Source of the DNA: Flavobacterium shii | GTDB lineage: Bacteria > Bacteroidota > Bacteroidia > Flavobacteriales > Flavobacteriaceae | DNA: 62,251 nt | NCBI RefSeq assembly: GCF_025847235.1 | Contig: NZ_JAOZEW010000030.1 | Span: 1 to 62,251, forward strand | Direction: 5' to 3' | In this document: positions 16,549 through 25,964 of the stretch, piece by piece | Position numbering within the stretch: position 1 is the first letter of the stretch | Layout of the letters: each line of letters begins with the position of its first letter | Notes under the pieces: model-generated | Database searches by the model: none | What the model saw: the letters and a program-made list of their open reading frames with translations, nothing else | Told to the model about the DNA's origin: nothing | Translations under genes and position numbers: made by a program

Positions 16549-17196
16549 TTATTTTCTTGATTTTTCGACTACAGCAATTAAATTTTTAAATGCTTGAAAT
16601 GATGTTTCATAATCTAACTGAGATAAGATTTCTTGTGAAAAAAAATGAGATCCAATCCCCACGCAAACGACTCCTACTTTAAACCATGATTTTAAATTAC
16701 TCTCTTCTAATGTTACGCCTCCTGTTGGCATTAATTTTAAATTAGGAAATGGAGCTTTTATGGATTTTACATAACCTGGTCCGCCTATTTTATCGGCGGG
16801 GAAAAGTTTTACTATTTCGGCTCCTAGATTATTTGCATGAAGAACTTCGTTTAATGTAGCGGCTCCTGGAATCCAGTATAGGCTGTTTTTAAAGCAATAA
16901 TTCCCTATCTCGGGATCGGTATGTGGGCATATAATGCAATCTGCGCCTAGTTTATGATAAGCTTCGGCATCATTTACGGTTAAAACCGATCCAACGGCCA
17001 GTTTTAGGTTCAGATTATTTGTGTTTCTATAGCTAACCATTTGCCTAAAAACTTCTTTTGCATCATTAGAACGTGCTGCAAATTCAATAATCTTAATTCC
17101 TGAATCTGAGGCAGATTTTAGTATGATTTCAGCAGTTTTAATCCCAATCTGTGTAACTAAAGGAAGCACTCCTTGCGTTTTTAAAATATTATACAT
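16549..17196 (-). CDS. KDPG/KHG aldolase family protein
   Basis: 215 aa, the usual size. Class I aldolase that splits 2-keto-3-deoxy-6-phosphogluconate into pyruvate and glyceraldehyde-3-phosphate. The Schiff-base lysine is Lys130 in AEIVKLFPADKIGG. Glu38 in KIIEFAARS takes the place of the usual catalytic Glu of EITLRT, and the phosphate-binding tail GGVTLEESN and VGIGSHFF is present. It sits 15 nt after the kinase and 4 nt before the PLP enzyme, which fits the last step of an Entner-Doudoroff-type branch. Bifunctional use on KHG is possible. Confidence 0.93.
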   Translation of the reverse strand: MYNILKTQGVLPLVTQIGIKTAEIILKSASDSGIKIIEFAARSNDAKEVFRQMVSYRNTNNLNLKLAVGSVLTVNDAEAYHKLGADCIICPHTDPEIGNYCFKNSLYWIPGAATLNEVLHANNLGAEIVKLFPADKIGGPGYVKSIKAPFPNLKLMPTGGVTLEESNLKSWFKVGVVCVGIGSHFFSQEILSQLDYETSFQAFKNLIAVVEKSRK

Positions 17197-17211
17197 GTTG
17201 TTAGCTCTGTT

Positions 17212-18243
17212 TTATCTGTTAATTCTGTTGCTTGAGCCATTTTTAATAAAGTGACTTATTTCTTCTGAAGTACTGATGGCAAAATCACCGGGAATACTTT
17301 GTTTTATTATTCCGCAGGCGGTTGCCCAATCGATGGTTTCTTGTCCAGATAAATTGTTTGTCAGGCTGTAAAGCAATCCTGCAGTAAATGCATCTCCAGA
17401 CCCTATTTGGTCGGTTACTAAGTGTATTAGGTATTCTTTGGATTCGTAAAAATTGCCTTCATGCAATAACATGCCTGAGTACAAATGGGTTTGTCCTTCT
17501 GATTTTCTGAAACTCATAGCCAGTGTTTTTAAAAATGGCATTTTCTCTTTTAGCAATTCGTACGTTTTTAGAAACCGATCGGAATCGGAATCATTTTTAT
17601 CAGATTTAATACCAAAATATATTTCGACAGAATCTAAGTCGGCAACAGTAAGTGTACTATAATAAAGCAATTCGGGCATGATCTCAGAAGGTTTTTTGCC
17701 GTATTGCCATAATTTAGTACGAAAGTTAAAGTCGGATGATATTGTTATGCCTTTACGATGGGCAGATAGTATTGCTTTTTTGCATACTAAACCGGCTTCG
17801 TTTGAAACTCCTGGGCTAATGCCTGACCAATGAAAATGGGTTGCGTCTTCCAGTACTTCATCCCAATTAATTTCATTTTCATCAATTGTTGCAAATGCCG
17901 AATTACTACGATCATAAATTACTTGCGATTGTCTGATTTGGTTACCAGATTCGATAAAATATAAACCTATTCTATCTCCTCCATAAATACAATCTGTGGT
18001 ATCTACTTTGTATTTATGGAGCTCGTTTAATGCAAGTTGAGATAAATCATTTTTAGGTAAACGTGTTATGTAATTGGTATTTATGCCTAATTGCGAAAGT
18101 AATACACAAACATTTGCTTCGGCGCCTCCTATATGAACCTGCATTTCTTTGGCTTGTGTAAATCGGCTGCCATTAGGTACACCCATCCGTAATAAAAGTT
18201 CGCCAAATGTTGCAATTTTTGTTTGTGGAATTTTCGATTTCAT
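17212..18243 (-). CDS. PfkB family sugar kinase, probable KDG kinase
   Basis: 343 aa. Ribokinase-fold kinases phosphorylate sugars or sugar acids with ATP. The N-terminal substrate motif (GGAEANVCVLLSQLG, about 33-47) and the C-terminal anion-hole motif with the catalytic Asp (IGSGDAFTAGLLY, about 276-288) are intact. Placement immediately before a KDPG aldolase makes 2-keto-3-deoxygluconate the likely substrate, yielding KDPG. RidA lies 91 nt upstream. Specificity cannot be read directly from the sequence. Confidence 0.9.
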   Translation of the reverse strand: MKSKIPQTKIATFGELLLRMGVPNGSRFTQAKEMQVHIGGAEANVCVLLSQLGINTNYITRLPKNDLSQLALNELHKYKVDTTDCIYGGDRIGLYFIESGNQIRQSQVIYDRSNSAFATIDENEINWDEVLEDATHFHWSGISPGVSNEAGLVCKKAILSAHRKGITISSDFNFRTKLWQYGKKPSEIMPELLYYSTLTVADLDSVEIYFGIKSDKNDSDSDRFLKTYELLKEKMPFLKTLAMSFRKSEGQTHLYSGMLLHEGNFYESKEYLIHLVTDQIGSGDAFTAGLLYSLTNNLSGQETIDWATACGIIKQSIPGDFAISTSEEISHFIKNGSSNRINR

Positions 18244-18334
18244 TTTTTCTAAAAAGTATTTAAAATTTGATTGTCAAGAAGCCATTTTTCATCTCATCGG
18301 AAGAAAAATATTTTTTTGATATGTATCTATTGTT

Positions 18335-18802
18335 TTAATATAATTCAAAAATAGCTTCTACCTCAACAGGTATACTATCAGGTAATGAACCCATTCCTAC
18401 TGCGCTTCTTACTCCGATCCCGCTTTCTTGTCCCCATACTTCGGCAAATAATTCACTACATCCATTAATTATGTATGGGTGTCTTAAAAAATCCGAACTG
18501 CAATTGACCATGCCAAGTACTTTTATGACTCTTTTTACGGCGTTCAGACTATCAAAATTAGTGACAATAGTCGATAACATAGTTAGTCCTACTTGTCTTG
18601 CTGCCAGTTTTCCTTCTTCAATATCCATGTCTTCCCCAATTCGTCCTATGATTAGTGATTTATCGTCTCTTACAGGGCCATGTCCAGATAAATATAGGTA
18701 TTTTCCATCTATTAAAAATGGTTTGTATATTCCAAGAGGCATTGGCGCTGGGGGTAATGTTAAGCCGAGCGCTTCGAATTTTTCTTGTGGCAATAAGTTC
18801 AT
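18335..18802 (-). CDS. RidA/YjgF family enamine deaminase
   Basis: 155 aa from the ATG at 18802; a longer frame reaches 18883 but would run into the permease gene, so the shorter start, 5 nt after the permease stop, is chosen. RidA proteins hydrolyse reactive enamines and imines released by PLP dehydratases. The C-terminal signature with the conserved Arg is seen (IGVRSAVGMGSLPDSIPVEVEAIFE). Its presence in an operon with a PLP enzyme supports dehydratase rather than aldolase chemistry for that enzyme. Cytoplasmic. Confidence 0.9.
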   Translation of the reverse strand: MNLLPQEKFEALGLTLPPAPMPLGIYKPFLIDGKYLYLSGHGPVRDDKSLIIGRIGEDMDIEEGKLAARQVGLTMLSTIVTNFDSLNAVKRVIKVLGMVNCSSDFLRHPYIINGCSELFAEVWGQESGIGVRSAVGMGSLPDSIPVEVEAIFELY

Positions 18803-18807
18803 AATAT

Positions 18808-20127
18808 TTAGTGTATAAAAGTGTTTAATATAAAAATAAAAATAATTCCAAGGACAGATACCAATGATTCCATTACTGTCCATGATTTAATTGTGTCTTT
18901 CATGCTGGTGCCAAAATATTCTTTGAACATCCAGAAGCCTGGGTCGTTTACATGAGAACACATTAGGCTACCGGCTCCTATAGATAATACTAGTAGGTTG
19001 GCATCAAGTCCGTCTAGTTGTAACAAAGGCAACAGAACGCTGGCGGTCATTAAGCCGGCAGCAGTTGCAGAGCCAATACAAATACGTATTAATGCGGCTA
19101 TTAACCAAGCAAGCAAGTAGGGATGGATGTCTATTTTTATTAAACAATCAACGATAGTATGGCTAACGCCGCTCACCATCATTACTTCTTTTAGACTTCC
19201 GGCTCCACCGATTATAAGTATTATCAAGACAACGTCTTTAATCGCAACTCCATACTCGTCCATGATGGTTTTCATGTTTTTACCTATTTTAATGCCCAAT
19301 GTATAGGTGCAAATTATTAATGAGATTAGCATTATAATACTTGGCTCTCCTAGCGTTTGACATATCACAGCTACTTGCTCATTTTTCCAGATTAATGGTA
19401 GTAAAGAAGTAATCGTTAAACCAAAAACAGGAAATAGAGAGGATGTTATGCTAGTAAAAAAACTAGGTTTTGATGCTAGATTTATAGGTTCTTCTGTTGG
19501 AACAATGGTATTTTTATCATCGGATTTAATATTTTTAAGTGTGTTCGAAAAGAGTAAACCTGCAATAAGAATAGTGGGAATAGAAACAATGATTCCGTAG
19601 GTTAAAACCAATCCAATATCAGCATTTAGTATATTGCTCAACGCCATAGGTGATGGGTGTGGAGGCAAGAAACCATGTGCAACCGAAAGTGATGCGAGCA
19701 TCGGGATGGCTATATAAACCTTAGGGAGTTTAAACTGGTTGGCGACAGAAAATATTAAGGGTATCAGGAGTATAAAGCCAACGCTGTAAAACAACGGAAT
19801 CCCAACAATAAACCCTGTAATCATTAAGCCCAGACGCACGTATTTTTCTCCCGTCCAGCTCATGACAGTTTTTGCAATCACAGATGCAGCTCCGGATGAA
19901 ACTGTTAATTTGCCAATGCATGTACCAAAAATGATGATTAGTGTTATCGATCCAAGCATGTCGCCTAAACCTTTTTGAACAGTTCCTGTTAATGTTGTTA
20001 TAGGCAGGCCCAATGCGAAGCCTGCCAATAAAGATGTTATGATAAAGGCAATAAATGGGTTAATCTTAAACCATGTTATTTGTAGCACTAAAAAAATAAT
20101 GCATGCCGAGAGAATTAAAATACTCAT
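18808..20127 (-). CDS. GntP family gluconate/D-serine type permease
   Basis: 439 aa with about 12 hydrophobic helices spread over the full length and no signal peptide. GntP proteins are proton symporters for sugar acids such as gluconate, and one branch (DsdX) takes up D-serine. D-glucosaminate or its N-acetyl form combines both features, so this is a sensible inner-membrane importer for the pathway. Conserved stretches include ILIPLIFSVANQFKLP and LSVAHGFLPPHPSP near residues 120-160. It lies 15 nt after susD and 5 nt before ridA. Confidence 0.92.
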   Translation of the reverse strand: MSILILSACIIFLVLQITWFKINPFIAFIITSLLAGFALGLPITTLTGTVQKGLGDMLGSITLIIIFGTCIGKLTVSSGAASVIAKTVMSWTGEKYVRLGLMITGFIVGIPLFYSVGFILLIPLIFSVANQFKLPKVYIAIPMLASLSVAHGFLPPHPSPMALSNILNADIGLVLTYGIIVSIPTILIAGLLFSNTLKNIKSDDKNTIVPTEEPINLASKPSFFTSITSSLFPVFGLTITSLLPLIWKNEQVAVICQTLGEPSIIMLISLIICTYTLGIKIGKNMKTIMDEYGVAIKDVVLIILIIGGAGSLKEVMMVSGVSHTIVDCLIKIDIHPYLLAWLIAALIRICIGSATAAGLMTASVLLPLLQLDGLDANLLVLSIGAGSLMCSHVNDPGFWMFKEYFGTSMKDTIKSWTVMESLVSVLGIIFIFILNTFIH

Positions 20128-20142
20128 TTATTTACTGTATTG

Positions 20143-21675
20143 TTATTGTTTATCCCACCACATTCTTGTTGTAAAAGTGTCGCTGCCCTGACGTTTTATG
20201 GCTTCAGCTAAATTAGCAGAATTAACTGAATATTCGGCAGTTGGGTACTTAAAGCGTCTTGGTATTGTGCCGTTTGTCACGTTTCCGGGAAAGTTCACGG
20301 GAGTTAATATTGGGTAGCCGGTTCTTCTCCAGTTTGCATAAACTTCTTGCTCATCTACATATAAAGCAATCCAGAATTGGGTATGTATCTGATTCATTTT
20401 TTGATCAAATGTGCCGCCTGCTAAATATGGATTTGCGGTTAAATATGGGGTTGCATCTGTTATAGCATAAGAAACGCCGTAAATTCCTGCGTTTAGGAAA
20501 GAGGCTTTTACAGCTTTTTCATATAAACTCTGATCGCTTTCTCCTGTGTACCATCCTCTGATTGCTGCTTCGGTCAGATATAAATTAGTCTCGGCATTGC
20601 TAATTATAATAAGAGGGGAATCAACTTTAAGAACAGTATTTTGGTTCGGTTCAGAGTAAGTCGCTTGCTCAATTGGAGTTGGTGCTATTTTTGTTCCGTT
20701 CGGGAAGCCTTTTTGTACAGCTGGACTTGTGTTCTGAACCGTGCCTTGCCAAACACCGGCATATATACTAATCCTAGGATCATTAGTTGCTTTTAATACA
20801 TCGATAAAGGTTTTGCTAAGTTTTCCGCCTTCACTATTTTTTTGACCATAAGATGATTTTCCGTAATCAAGACTTATTGGATCCAAAGCCGAAGGATTAC
20901 GATTTATATCGTTTGGACCATCGGTATATTTCATTATGGCGTTATCGCCAGTATTAAGGATTACTCCACCGGCAATTGCTTTGTTTACCCAAGTTTTAGA
21001 AAGTGCTGGGTCAACTTTGGATAATCTCATTCCTAAACGAAGCATTAATGAATAGGAAAATTTCTTCCATTTATTAATATCTCCGTTGTATATTAAATCG
21101 GCTCCTCCAAAACTAGGTTTATTTGCATCCAATGCTACTGCGGATTCATCCAGTTCTTTTAGTAAATCTTTATATATAAATTCCTGACTATCGTATTTAG
21201 GTAAAAAAAGCAGTTCCGAATTCCCTTTTGCGGCTTCAGAGTATGGAACGTCTCCATATAAATCTGTAATGCGGTGAAAGAGATAAGCTCTCCAGATTCT
21301 GGCAATATTTAATCTGTTGCTATCATTCGGATTATTCTTTAATGTATTTATTACAATAGTTACTTCGTTTATTGAATTTGGATATATTCGTGCAAAAAAG
21401 GCTGAGTAATATACTTCATTATCAAGGTATTTATCTCCGGCTCCCGATGCTTCTTTGTAAGTTGAATAATGCTGCATCATTTGACCACATTCCAGGATTG
21501 AAGTGAAAAAATAATTATTGTTTAAGCCGTCAAGCTGAGATCTGCTGAATATAAAATTTGGAGTAGGTTTATCTACTGCATTTGGATTTGTATTGGTTTC
21601 CTCAAAATCTTTGGTGCAGCCAGACATACTTAATAAAAGGATACCTGCTATATATAGGGTTGTTATCTTTTTCAT
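20143..21675 (-). CDS. SusD/RagB family outer-membrane lipoprotein 1
   Basis: 510 aa. The lid-like surface lipoprotein that captures substrate for its SusC partner. The lipobox is LLLSMSGC with Cys20; after it comes KDFEETNTNPNAVDKP, the start typical of the SusD-like_2 type. The C-terminus (TRMWWDKQ) and internal NAETNLYLTEAAIRG match the SusD fold, where TPR-like helices form the scaffold. It lies 11 nt after susC. Second gene of the eight-gene operon, so its ligand should be the operon's substrate. Confidence 0.93.
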   Translation of the reverse strand: MKKITTLYIAGILLLSMSGCTKDFEETNTNPNAVDKPTPNFIFSRSQLDGLNNNYFFTSILECGQMMQHYSTYKEASGAGDKYLDNEVYYSAFFARIYPNSINEVTIVINTLKNNPNDSNRLNIARIWRAYLFHRITDLYGDVPYSEAAKGNSELLFLPKYDSQEFIYKDLLKELDESAVALDANKPSFGGADLIYNGDINKWKKFSYSLMLRLGMRLSKVDPALSKTWVNKAIAGGVILNTGDNAIMKYTDGPNDINRNPSALDPISLDYGKSSYGQKNSEGGKLSKTFIDVLKATNDPRISIYAGVWQGTVQNTSPAVQKGFPNGTKIAPTPIEQATYSEPNQNTVLKVDSPLIIISNAETNLYLTEAAIRGWYTGESDQSLYEKAVKASFLNAGIYGVSYAITDATPYLTANPYLAGGTFDQKMNQIHTQFWIALYVDEQEVYANWRRTGYPILTPVNFPGNVTNGTIPRRFKYPTAEYSVNSANLAEAIKRQGSDTFTTRMWWDKQ

Positions 21676-21686
21676 GTTTTTTAATT

Positions 21687-24600
21687 TTATATTTTAACAT
21701 TTAAACTTAAACCAAAGCTTCTGGTTCTTGGCACACCAAATTGTTCTATACCTTGAGCATTACCAGCGCTAAAAACTGATTCAGGATCTACGTTTGGAGT
21801 CTTCTTGTAAAGAATGAATAAGTTTCGCGAAACAAATGAAATAGATGCTCCTTGGATTTTGGATAATCCTTTTATTCTGTTAATAGGCAATTGGTATCCT
21901 ATGATTACTTGTCTCAATTTTACAAAACTTGCATCATAAACAAAATCCGATGTTATGTTTTTTAATCCATCATAATAGGTTCTTAAGTTTTCAGGTGCAA
22001 TAACCATGTCTACAGTTCCTCCGTTTTTATCGACTCCTTTTATTGGTAAACCGTTTTCACGTCCTTCCAGAGTAAGTTTGGTTAATCCCATGCGTGTACC
22101 ATATAAGTCGGTACCAGAGTATAAGCTGCCTCCAAACTTGGCATCTATTAAGAAGCTGAATGTTATTGCTTTGCATCTAAATTCATTACTTAGTCCCACT
22201 CCCCATGGATGTACTCCCTGGCCTAATTCTTCAAGAGGTCCTCTTTCTATGGTTGCCGAGCCTCCACTTACATTATAAACAGTATTTCCATTTGCGTCTT
22301 TAAGAGGTTTGTATCCTTTTATTATGCTATAAGGTCTGCCAACATCGCTTGTAATAGTTGCGTAATTATTGACCGATGATGCCATTGTTATCGAAGATAA
22401 TTCATCGGTTAGTGTTTCAACAGTGTTTTTGTTATAAGATCCGTTGAAGGTTGCGTCCCATGAGAAATTTTCTGTACTCATAATTTTTCCATTAATTAAT
22501 AGTTCAACACCCTCATTTCTCATTTTTCCAATATTTAACAGCGAAGTACTTGCTCCGGAAGCATTAGAGATAGTCGTTTCTACAATGTCATTGGTGGTGG
22601 CGCGATTGTACCAAGCAAAATCAATATTCATGCGATTGTTGAAAAAACCTAAGTCTGTACCTACTTCAAATGTTGTCGAAGTTAAAGGGCTTAATGTAGG
22701 ACTCGGTACTCTTGAGCTAGTTGGAGCTTGTAATTGTTGACCATTATGCCCGCCTTGAGTCATAGAGTATGAAGGATTTAATGCGTACGGATCCGGAGTT
22801 GCTCCACCTACTTGTGCCCACGAACCTCTTAATTTTGCAAATGAAATCCAGCTTGGCATTGTCAATACATCCGAAACGATTAAGCTAGATCCAATAGAAG
22901 GGTAGAAAACGGTATTGTTCTCTTTGGAAAGGGTAGAGAACCAGTCCTGACGTCCGGTGAAATTTAAAAAGAATACATTCTTATAGTCTAAATCTAATGC
23001 GCCGTAAACAGAGTTGGTTTTTGTTTTTCCATACGGATATGTGTAGCTTACAGTTTTTAGGTTTGTTAGAGAGTAGAAATCGTCCAGAACAAATCCTGTT
23101 CCGTCCACTCTTACTTCATTTCTTACTGTAGTTCTTGAGTTAACTCCTATAAATGAGCTTAACGAAATTCCTCTGTAGATGTTTTTCTTGGTGTAATTAA
23201 GGATTGCTTCGGAGTTGAGATTAGATAATATCATTTTTGAACCCTGAGCATATCCATCTGGAGTGTTTAGAGATGTTTTAGGGATGTATCCAAAGAATTC
23301 ATAGTTTGTGTAATCTTGACCAATACGTCCTTGTAAAAATAAATCACGAGTGAAATTTAGTTTTACGTTTGCCATCCCTACAAAACGGTTTTTGGTATCG
23401 CTGTTTTTGATTCTATTCACAACAAATTGAGGATTCGTAGCAACAGGAACAGGGTTCCATGCTACTTCCTTTCCGTTTTCATCGTATCCAGGTGCTAAGG
23501 TTCTTATGTCTACAGTATTTGCAATTAAATAGGTTCCCCAGTTTGGATTTGCTTCAGCATCTGATACAGTTGGTCTGTTATTTGATTTTTCCAGATTGTA
23601 TTGTGTTACTACATCAAACTTTAACCAATCGGTTAAGTTTACATTACTTGCTAAATTGATTGTTTTGCGATTAAAAGTTGAGTTAGGTACAATACTCTCG
23701 CTATCCATGTTTGAAAACGAAAGACGGCCACTTGCTTTGTCGTTACCTCCGGATAATGCGATTGAGTTTATGTATGTGGTTCCCGGTCTGTAAAAGTTTT
23801 TAATATTATTTTTTTGTGGGCTATAGGGTCTTTTTACTCCGTCAAATTGAACTACATCTGTTCCATCCATTTTAGCTCCCCAAGACCAGCGTCCTGTAGC
23901 TATAGCTTCATTTTGTGTTAAGGGTTTTTTACCTGCATCTCCAGCTCCGTATTCATATTGCCAATCTGGGATAACTGCGGGCGTTTCTAGTGTAAATGAA
24001 GTATTGTAATCTATTCCGATGCCTTTTTGTGCGCCACCTCTTTTAGTTTGAATTAAAATTACTCCATTGGCTGCGTTAGCACCATATAAAGCTGCGGCAG
24101 TTCCTCCTTTAAGTACTGTTATAGACTTAATGTCGTCTGGGTTTATTAATGCAGTTCCATCTCCTCTGTCAACATTTATTTTTGGAGAACCGGGAGCATT
24201 ATTGGTAACTGGCAGGTTAAGTTGCGTGTTGTCTATTGGTAAATCATTTACAACATACATGGGCTGATTGTTCCCGTTTAAAGAACCGTTTCCTCGTATT
24301 ACAACTCTGGTTGAGCCGTTTGGACCTGTTGCTGTACTGCTAACATTTACTCCAGCAATCTTACCAACTAAAGCATTTGATATATTGGCTTCTTTTGCCT
24401 TGTTAAAATCAGATCCTTTTAGTTCTGTTACGGCATATGTTAGAGATTTGCTCACTTTTTTAACCCCTAAGGCAGTAACGAAAACTTGATCTAAAACATT
24501 TTCGGATGGTTTTAATTTTATAAATAATTCATTTGTACCGGTTATTTTAAATTCGATTGTAGTGTAGCCCATATAGTTAACAACAATAAAATTTTCGTTT

Positions 24601-24842
24601 TCGGGTACGTTTAATTTAAAGTTTCCATTTTCATCCGTAATTGTTGCTATTCTGTTATTGCTTTTTGTATATATAGTTGCTCCGGCAATTGGCATTCCGT
24701 CATCTTGACCTACTACTTTACCGGTAATCTCGATTTGATTGGTGCTTTGTTCGAAAACATGCTTTTTTATTGCAAGTTCGTGAGCATTTATTGAAAATGC
24801 CATTCCCCCAATAAATGCTAGAGTTAATAGTTTTGTTTTCAT
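21687..24842 (-). CDS. SusC/RagA family TonB-linked outer-membrane protein 1
   Basis: 1051 aa. TonB-dependent importer of oligomers. Signal peptide (to about residue 20), a carboxypeptidase-regulatory-like domain (about 36-115, VVGQDDGMPIAGATIY), then plug (VRGNGSLNGNNQPMYVVNDLPID) and the beta-barrel ending in an aromatic-poor strand (SFGLSLNVKI). First gene of the operon running down to 14339; promoter box at 24893-24900 and four TTGCAA-like repeats just upstream. Pairs with the SusD encoded 11 nt downstream. Confidence 0.95.
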   Translation of the reverse strand: MKTKLLTLAFIGGMAFSINAHELAIKKHVFEQSTNQIEITGKVVGQDDGMPIAGATIYTKSNNRIATITDENGNFKLNVPENENFIVVNYMGYTTIEFKITGTNELFIKLKPSENVLDQVFVTALGVKKVSKSLTYAVTELKGSDFNKAKEANISNALVGKIAGVNVSSTATGPNGSTRVVIRGNGSLNGNNQPMYVVNDLPIDNTQLNLPVTNNAPGSPKINVDRGDGTALINPDDIKSITVLKGGTAAALYGANAANGVILIQTKRGGAQKGIGIDYNTSFTLETPAVIPDWQYEYGAGDAGKKPLTQNEAIATGRWSWGAKMDGTDVVQFDGVKRPYSPQKNNIKNFYRPGTTYINSIALSGGNDKASGRLSFSNMDSESIVPNSTFNRKTINLASNVNLTDWLKFDVVTQYNLEKSNNRPTVSDAEANPNWGTYLIANTVDIRTLAPGYDENGKEVAWNPVPVATNPQFVVNRIKNSDTKNRFVGMANVKLNFTRDLFLQGRIGQDYTNYEFFGYIPKTSLNTPDGYAQGSKMILSNLNSEAILNYTKKNIYRGISLSSFIGVNSRTTVRNEVRVDGTGFVLDDFYSLTNLKTVSYTYPYGKTKTNSVYGALDLDYKNVFFLNFTGRQDWFSTLSKENNTVFYPSIGSSLIVSDVLTMPSWISFAKLRGSWAQVGGATPDPYALNPSYSMTQGGHNGQQLQAPTSSRVPSPTLSPLTSTTFEVGTDLGFFNNRMNIDFAWYNRATTNDIVETTISNASGASTSLLNIGKMRNEGVELLINGKIMSTENFSWDATFNGSYNKNTVETLTDELSSITMASSVNNYATITSDVGRPYSIIKGYKPLKDANGNTVYNVSGGSATIERGPLEELGQGVHPWGVGLSNEFRCKAITFSFLIDAKFGGSLYSGTDLYGTRMGLTKLTLEGRENGLPIKGVDKNGGTVDMVIAPENLRTYYDGLKNITSDFVYDASFVKLRQVIIGYQLPINRIKGLSKIQGASISFVSRNLFILYKKTPNVDPESVFSAGNAQGIEQFGVPRTRSFGLSLNVKI

Positions 24843-24892
24843 AATTTTCTGGTTTTCATTGTTTTAGTATTTTTTGGTTTTTGATTAGTTTT

Positions 24893-24900
24893 CAAATATA
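24893..24900 (-). promoter_or_regulatory. -7 box of the susC1 operon
   Basis: CAAATATA reads TATATTTG on the minus strand. A TTG (24925-24923) 22 nt upstream could be the -33 element and overlaps the nearest operator repeat. The leader to the ATG is about 45 nt. Confidence 0.6.
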
Positions 24901-24919
24901 TATAATTTATCTTCACACT

Positions 24920-24958
24920 TAGCAATATTTTTGCAAATATATTGCAATAATTTTGCAA
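24920..24958. promoter_or_regulatory. Four-fold 11-bp operator array before susC1
   Basis: TAGCAA (24920), TTGCAA (24931), TTGCAA (24942) and TTGCAA (24953) start exactly 11 bp apart, so all face the same side of the helix. TTGCAA is itself palindromic. The proximal copy overlaps the -33 region. Confidence 0.7.
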
Positions 24959-25089
24959 TATATTTTTGTATAATGTTTTTTTCTTCCAAAAAGTGTAATA
25001 TTTATTGGGTATGAGCACTTTTAGGATTCAAGTTTTTGAAAATGATGGAGGAGTAGAATTTTTTATTTTAAAAAGAGTATTTTTACAAT

Positions 25090-25860
25090 ATGAAAATTGC
25101 ATTAATCCAAACGACACTTCATTGGGAAGATCCCAAGGAAAACCGAAAATTCTTCGAGCAAAAAATCAATGAAATTCCAGATGAGGTTCATTTAATTGTT
25201 CTTTCGGAAATGTTTTCTACAGGGTTTACTATGAATCCTTCTCATGTGGCTGAAACAATGCAAGGGGAAACTGTTTTGTGGATTCAGTCTTTAGCTAAAG
25301 CTAAAAAAACAGCGATTACCGGAAGTTTGGTAATTGAAGAAAACGGAAATTTTTATAACCGATTATTATTTGTTTTTCCTTCAGGTGAAATACAGCATTA
25401 TGATAAGCGTCATTTGTTTACCCTTGCAGGTGAAGATAAAGTGTACGCAAAAGGAACTCAGAAATTAATTGTAGATTATTTAGGTTGGAAAATTTGTCCG
25501 CTTATTTGTTATGATCTTAGATTTCCTGTTTTTTCCAGAAATACCGAATCATACGATTTGTTGTTGTATGTTGCCAATTGGCCAAAAATCCGTACAAATG
25601 CATGGGATACATTGTTAAAAGCGCGAGCTATCGAAAACGTGTGTTATTCTATTGGTGTAAATAGAGTTGGTTTGGATTATCATCAATTCGAGCACATTGG
25701 GCATTCGCAAGTTGTTGATTTTCTTGGGGAATATTTAATTGAACCACAAGAAGGAGAAGGTGTTTTTATCGTTGAACTAGATAAAGAAAAAATGCTTGAA
25801 ACAAGAAAAAAACTTGATTTTCTAAATGATAGAGATCAGTTTATAATAACAGATTTGTAG
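25090..25860 (+). CDS. YafV-type omega-amidase (nitrilase superfamily)
   Basis: 256 aa, usual length. Carbon-nitrogen hydrolases of this branch hydrolyse the amide of alpha-keto acids such as 2-oxoglutaramate, part of metabolite repair. The catalytic triad is Glu40 (LSEMF), Lys106 (YDKRHLF) and Cys140 (ICYDLRFP). Cytoplasmic. It is divergent from the susC1 operon and convergent with susD2, so it separates the two susCD pairs. It may be a bystander; a TATTTTTG box at 24961-24968 beside the operator array could place it under the same control. Confidence 0.88.
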   Translation: MKIALIQTTLHWEDPKENRKFFEQKINEIPDEVHLIVLSEMFSTGFTMNPSHVAETMQGETVLWIQSLAKAKKTAITGSLVIEENGNFYNRLLFVFPSGEIQHYDKRHLFTLAGEDKVYAKGTQKLIVDYLGWKICPLICYDLRFPVFSRNTESYDLLLYVANWPKIRTNAWDTLLKARAIENVCYSIGVNRVGLDYHQFEHIGHSQVVDFLGEYLIEPQEGEGVFIVELDKEKMLETRKKLDFLNDRDQFIITDL

Positions 25861-25882
25861 TTCTTGTTAGTCTTAGATATTA

Positions 25883-25930
25883 TATTACTACCCGTAATTC
25901 ATGTAAATTACGGATAGTAATATTTTTTTT
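25883..25930. terminator. Bidirectional terminator between yafV-type gene and susD2
   Basis: TATTACTA-C-CCGTAATT pairs with AATTACGG-A-TAGTAATA through a short loop, with one mismatch, followed by eight T. The two flanking genes converge here. Confidence 0.8.
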
Positions 25931-25964
25931 GTGATAAAATGCTACGCTAATTAATTTTTAGGAA

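Noticed and set aside
18803..18883. 27-residue N-terminal extension of RidA
   Set aside because: It would overlap the permease gene by 76 nt and has no similarity to the RidA fold; ATG at 18802 fits operon spacing.
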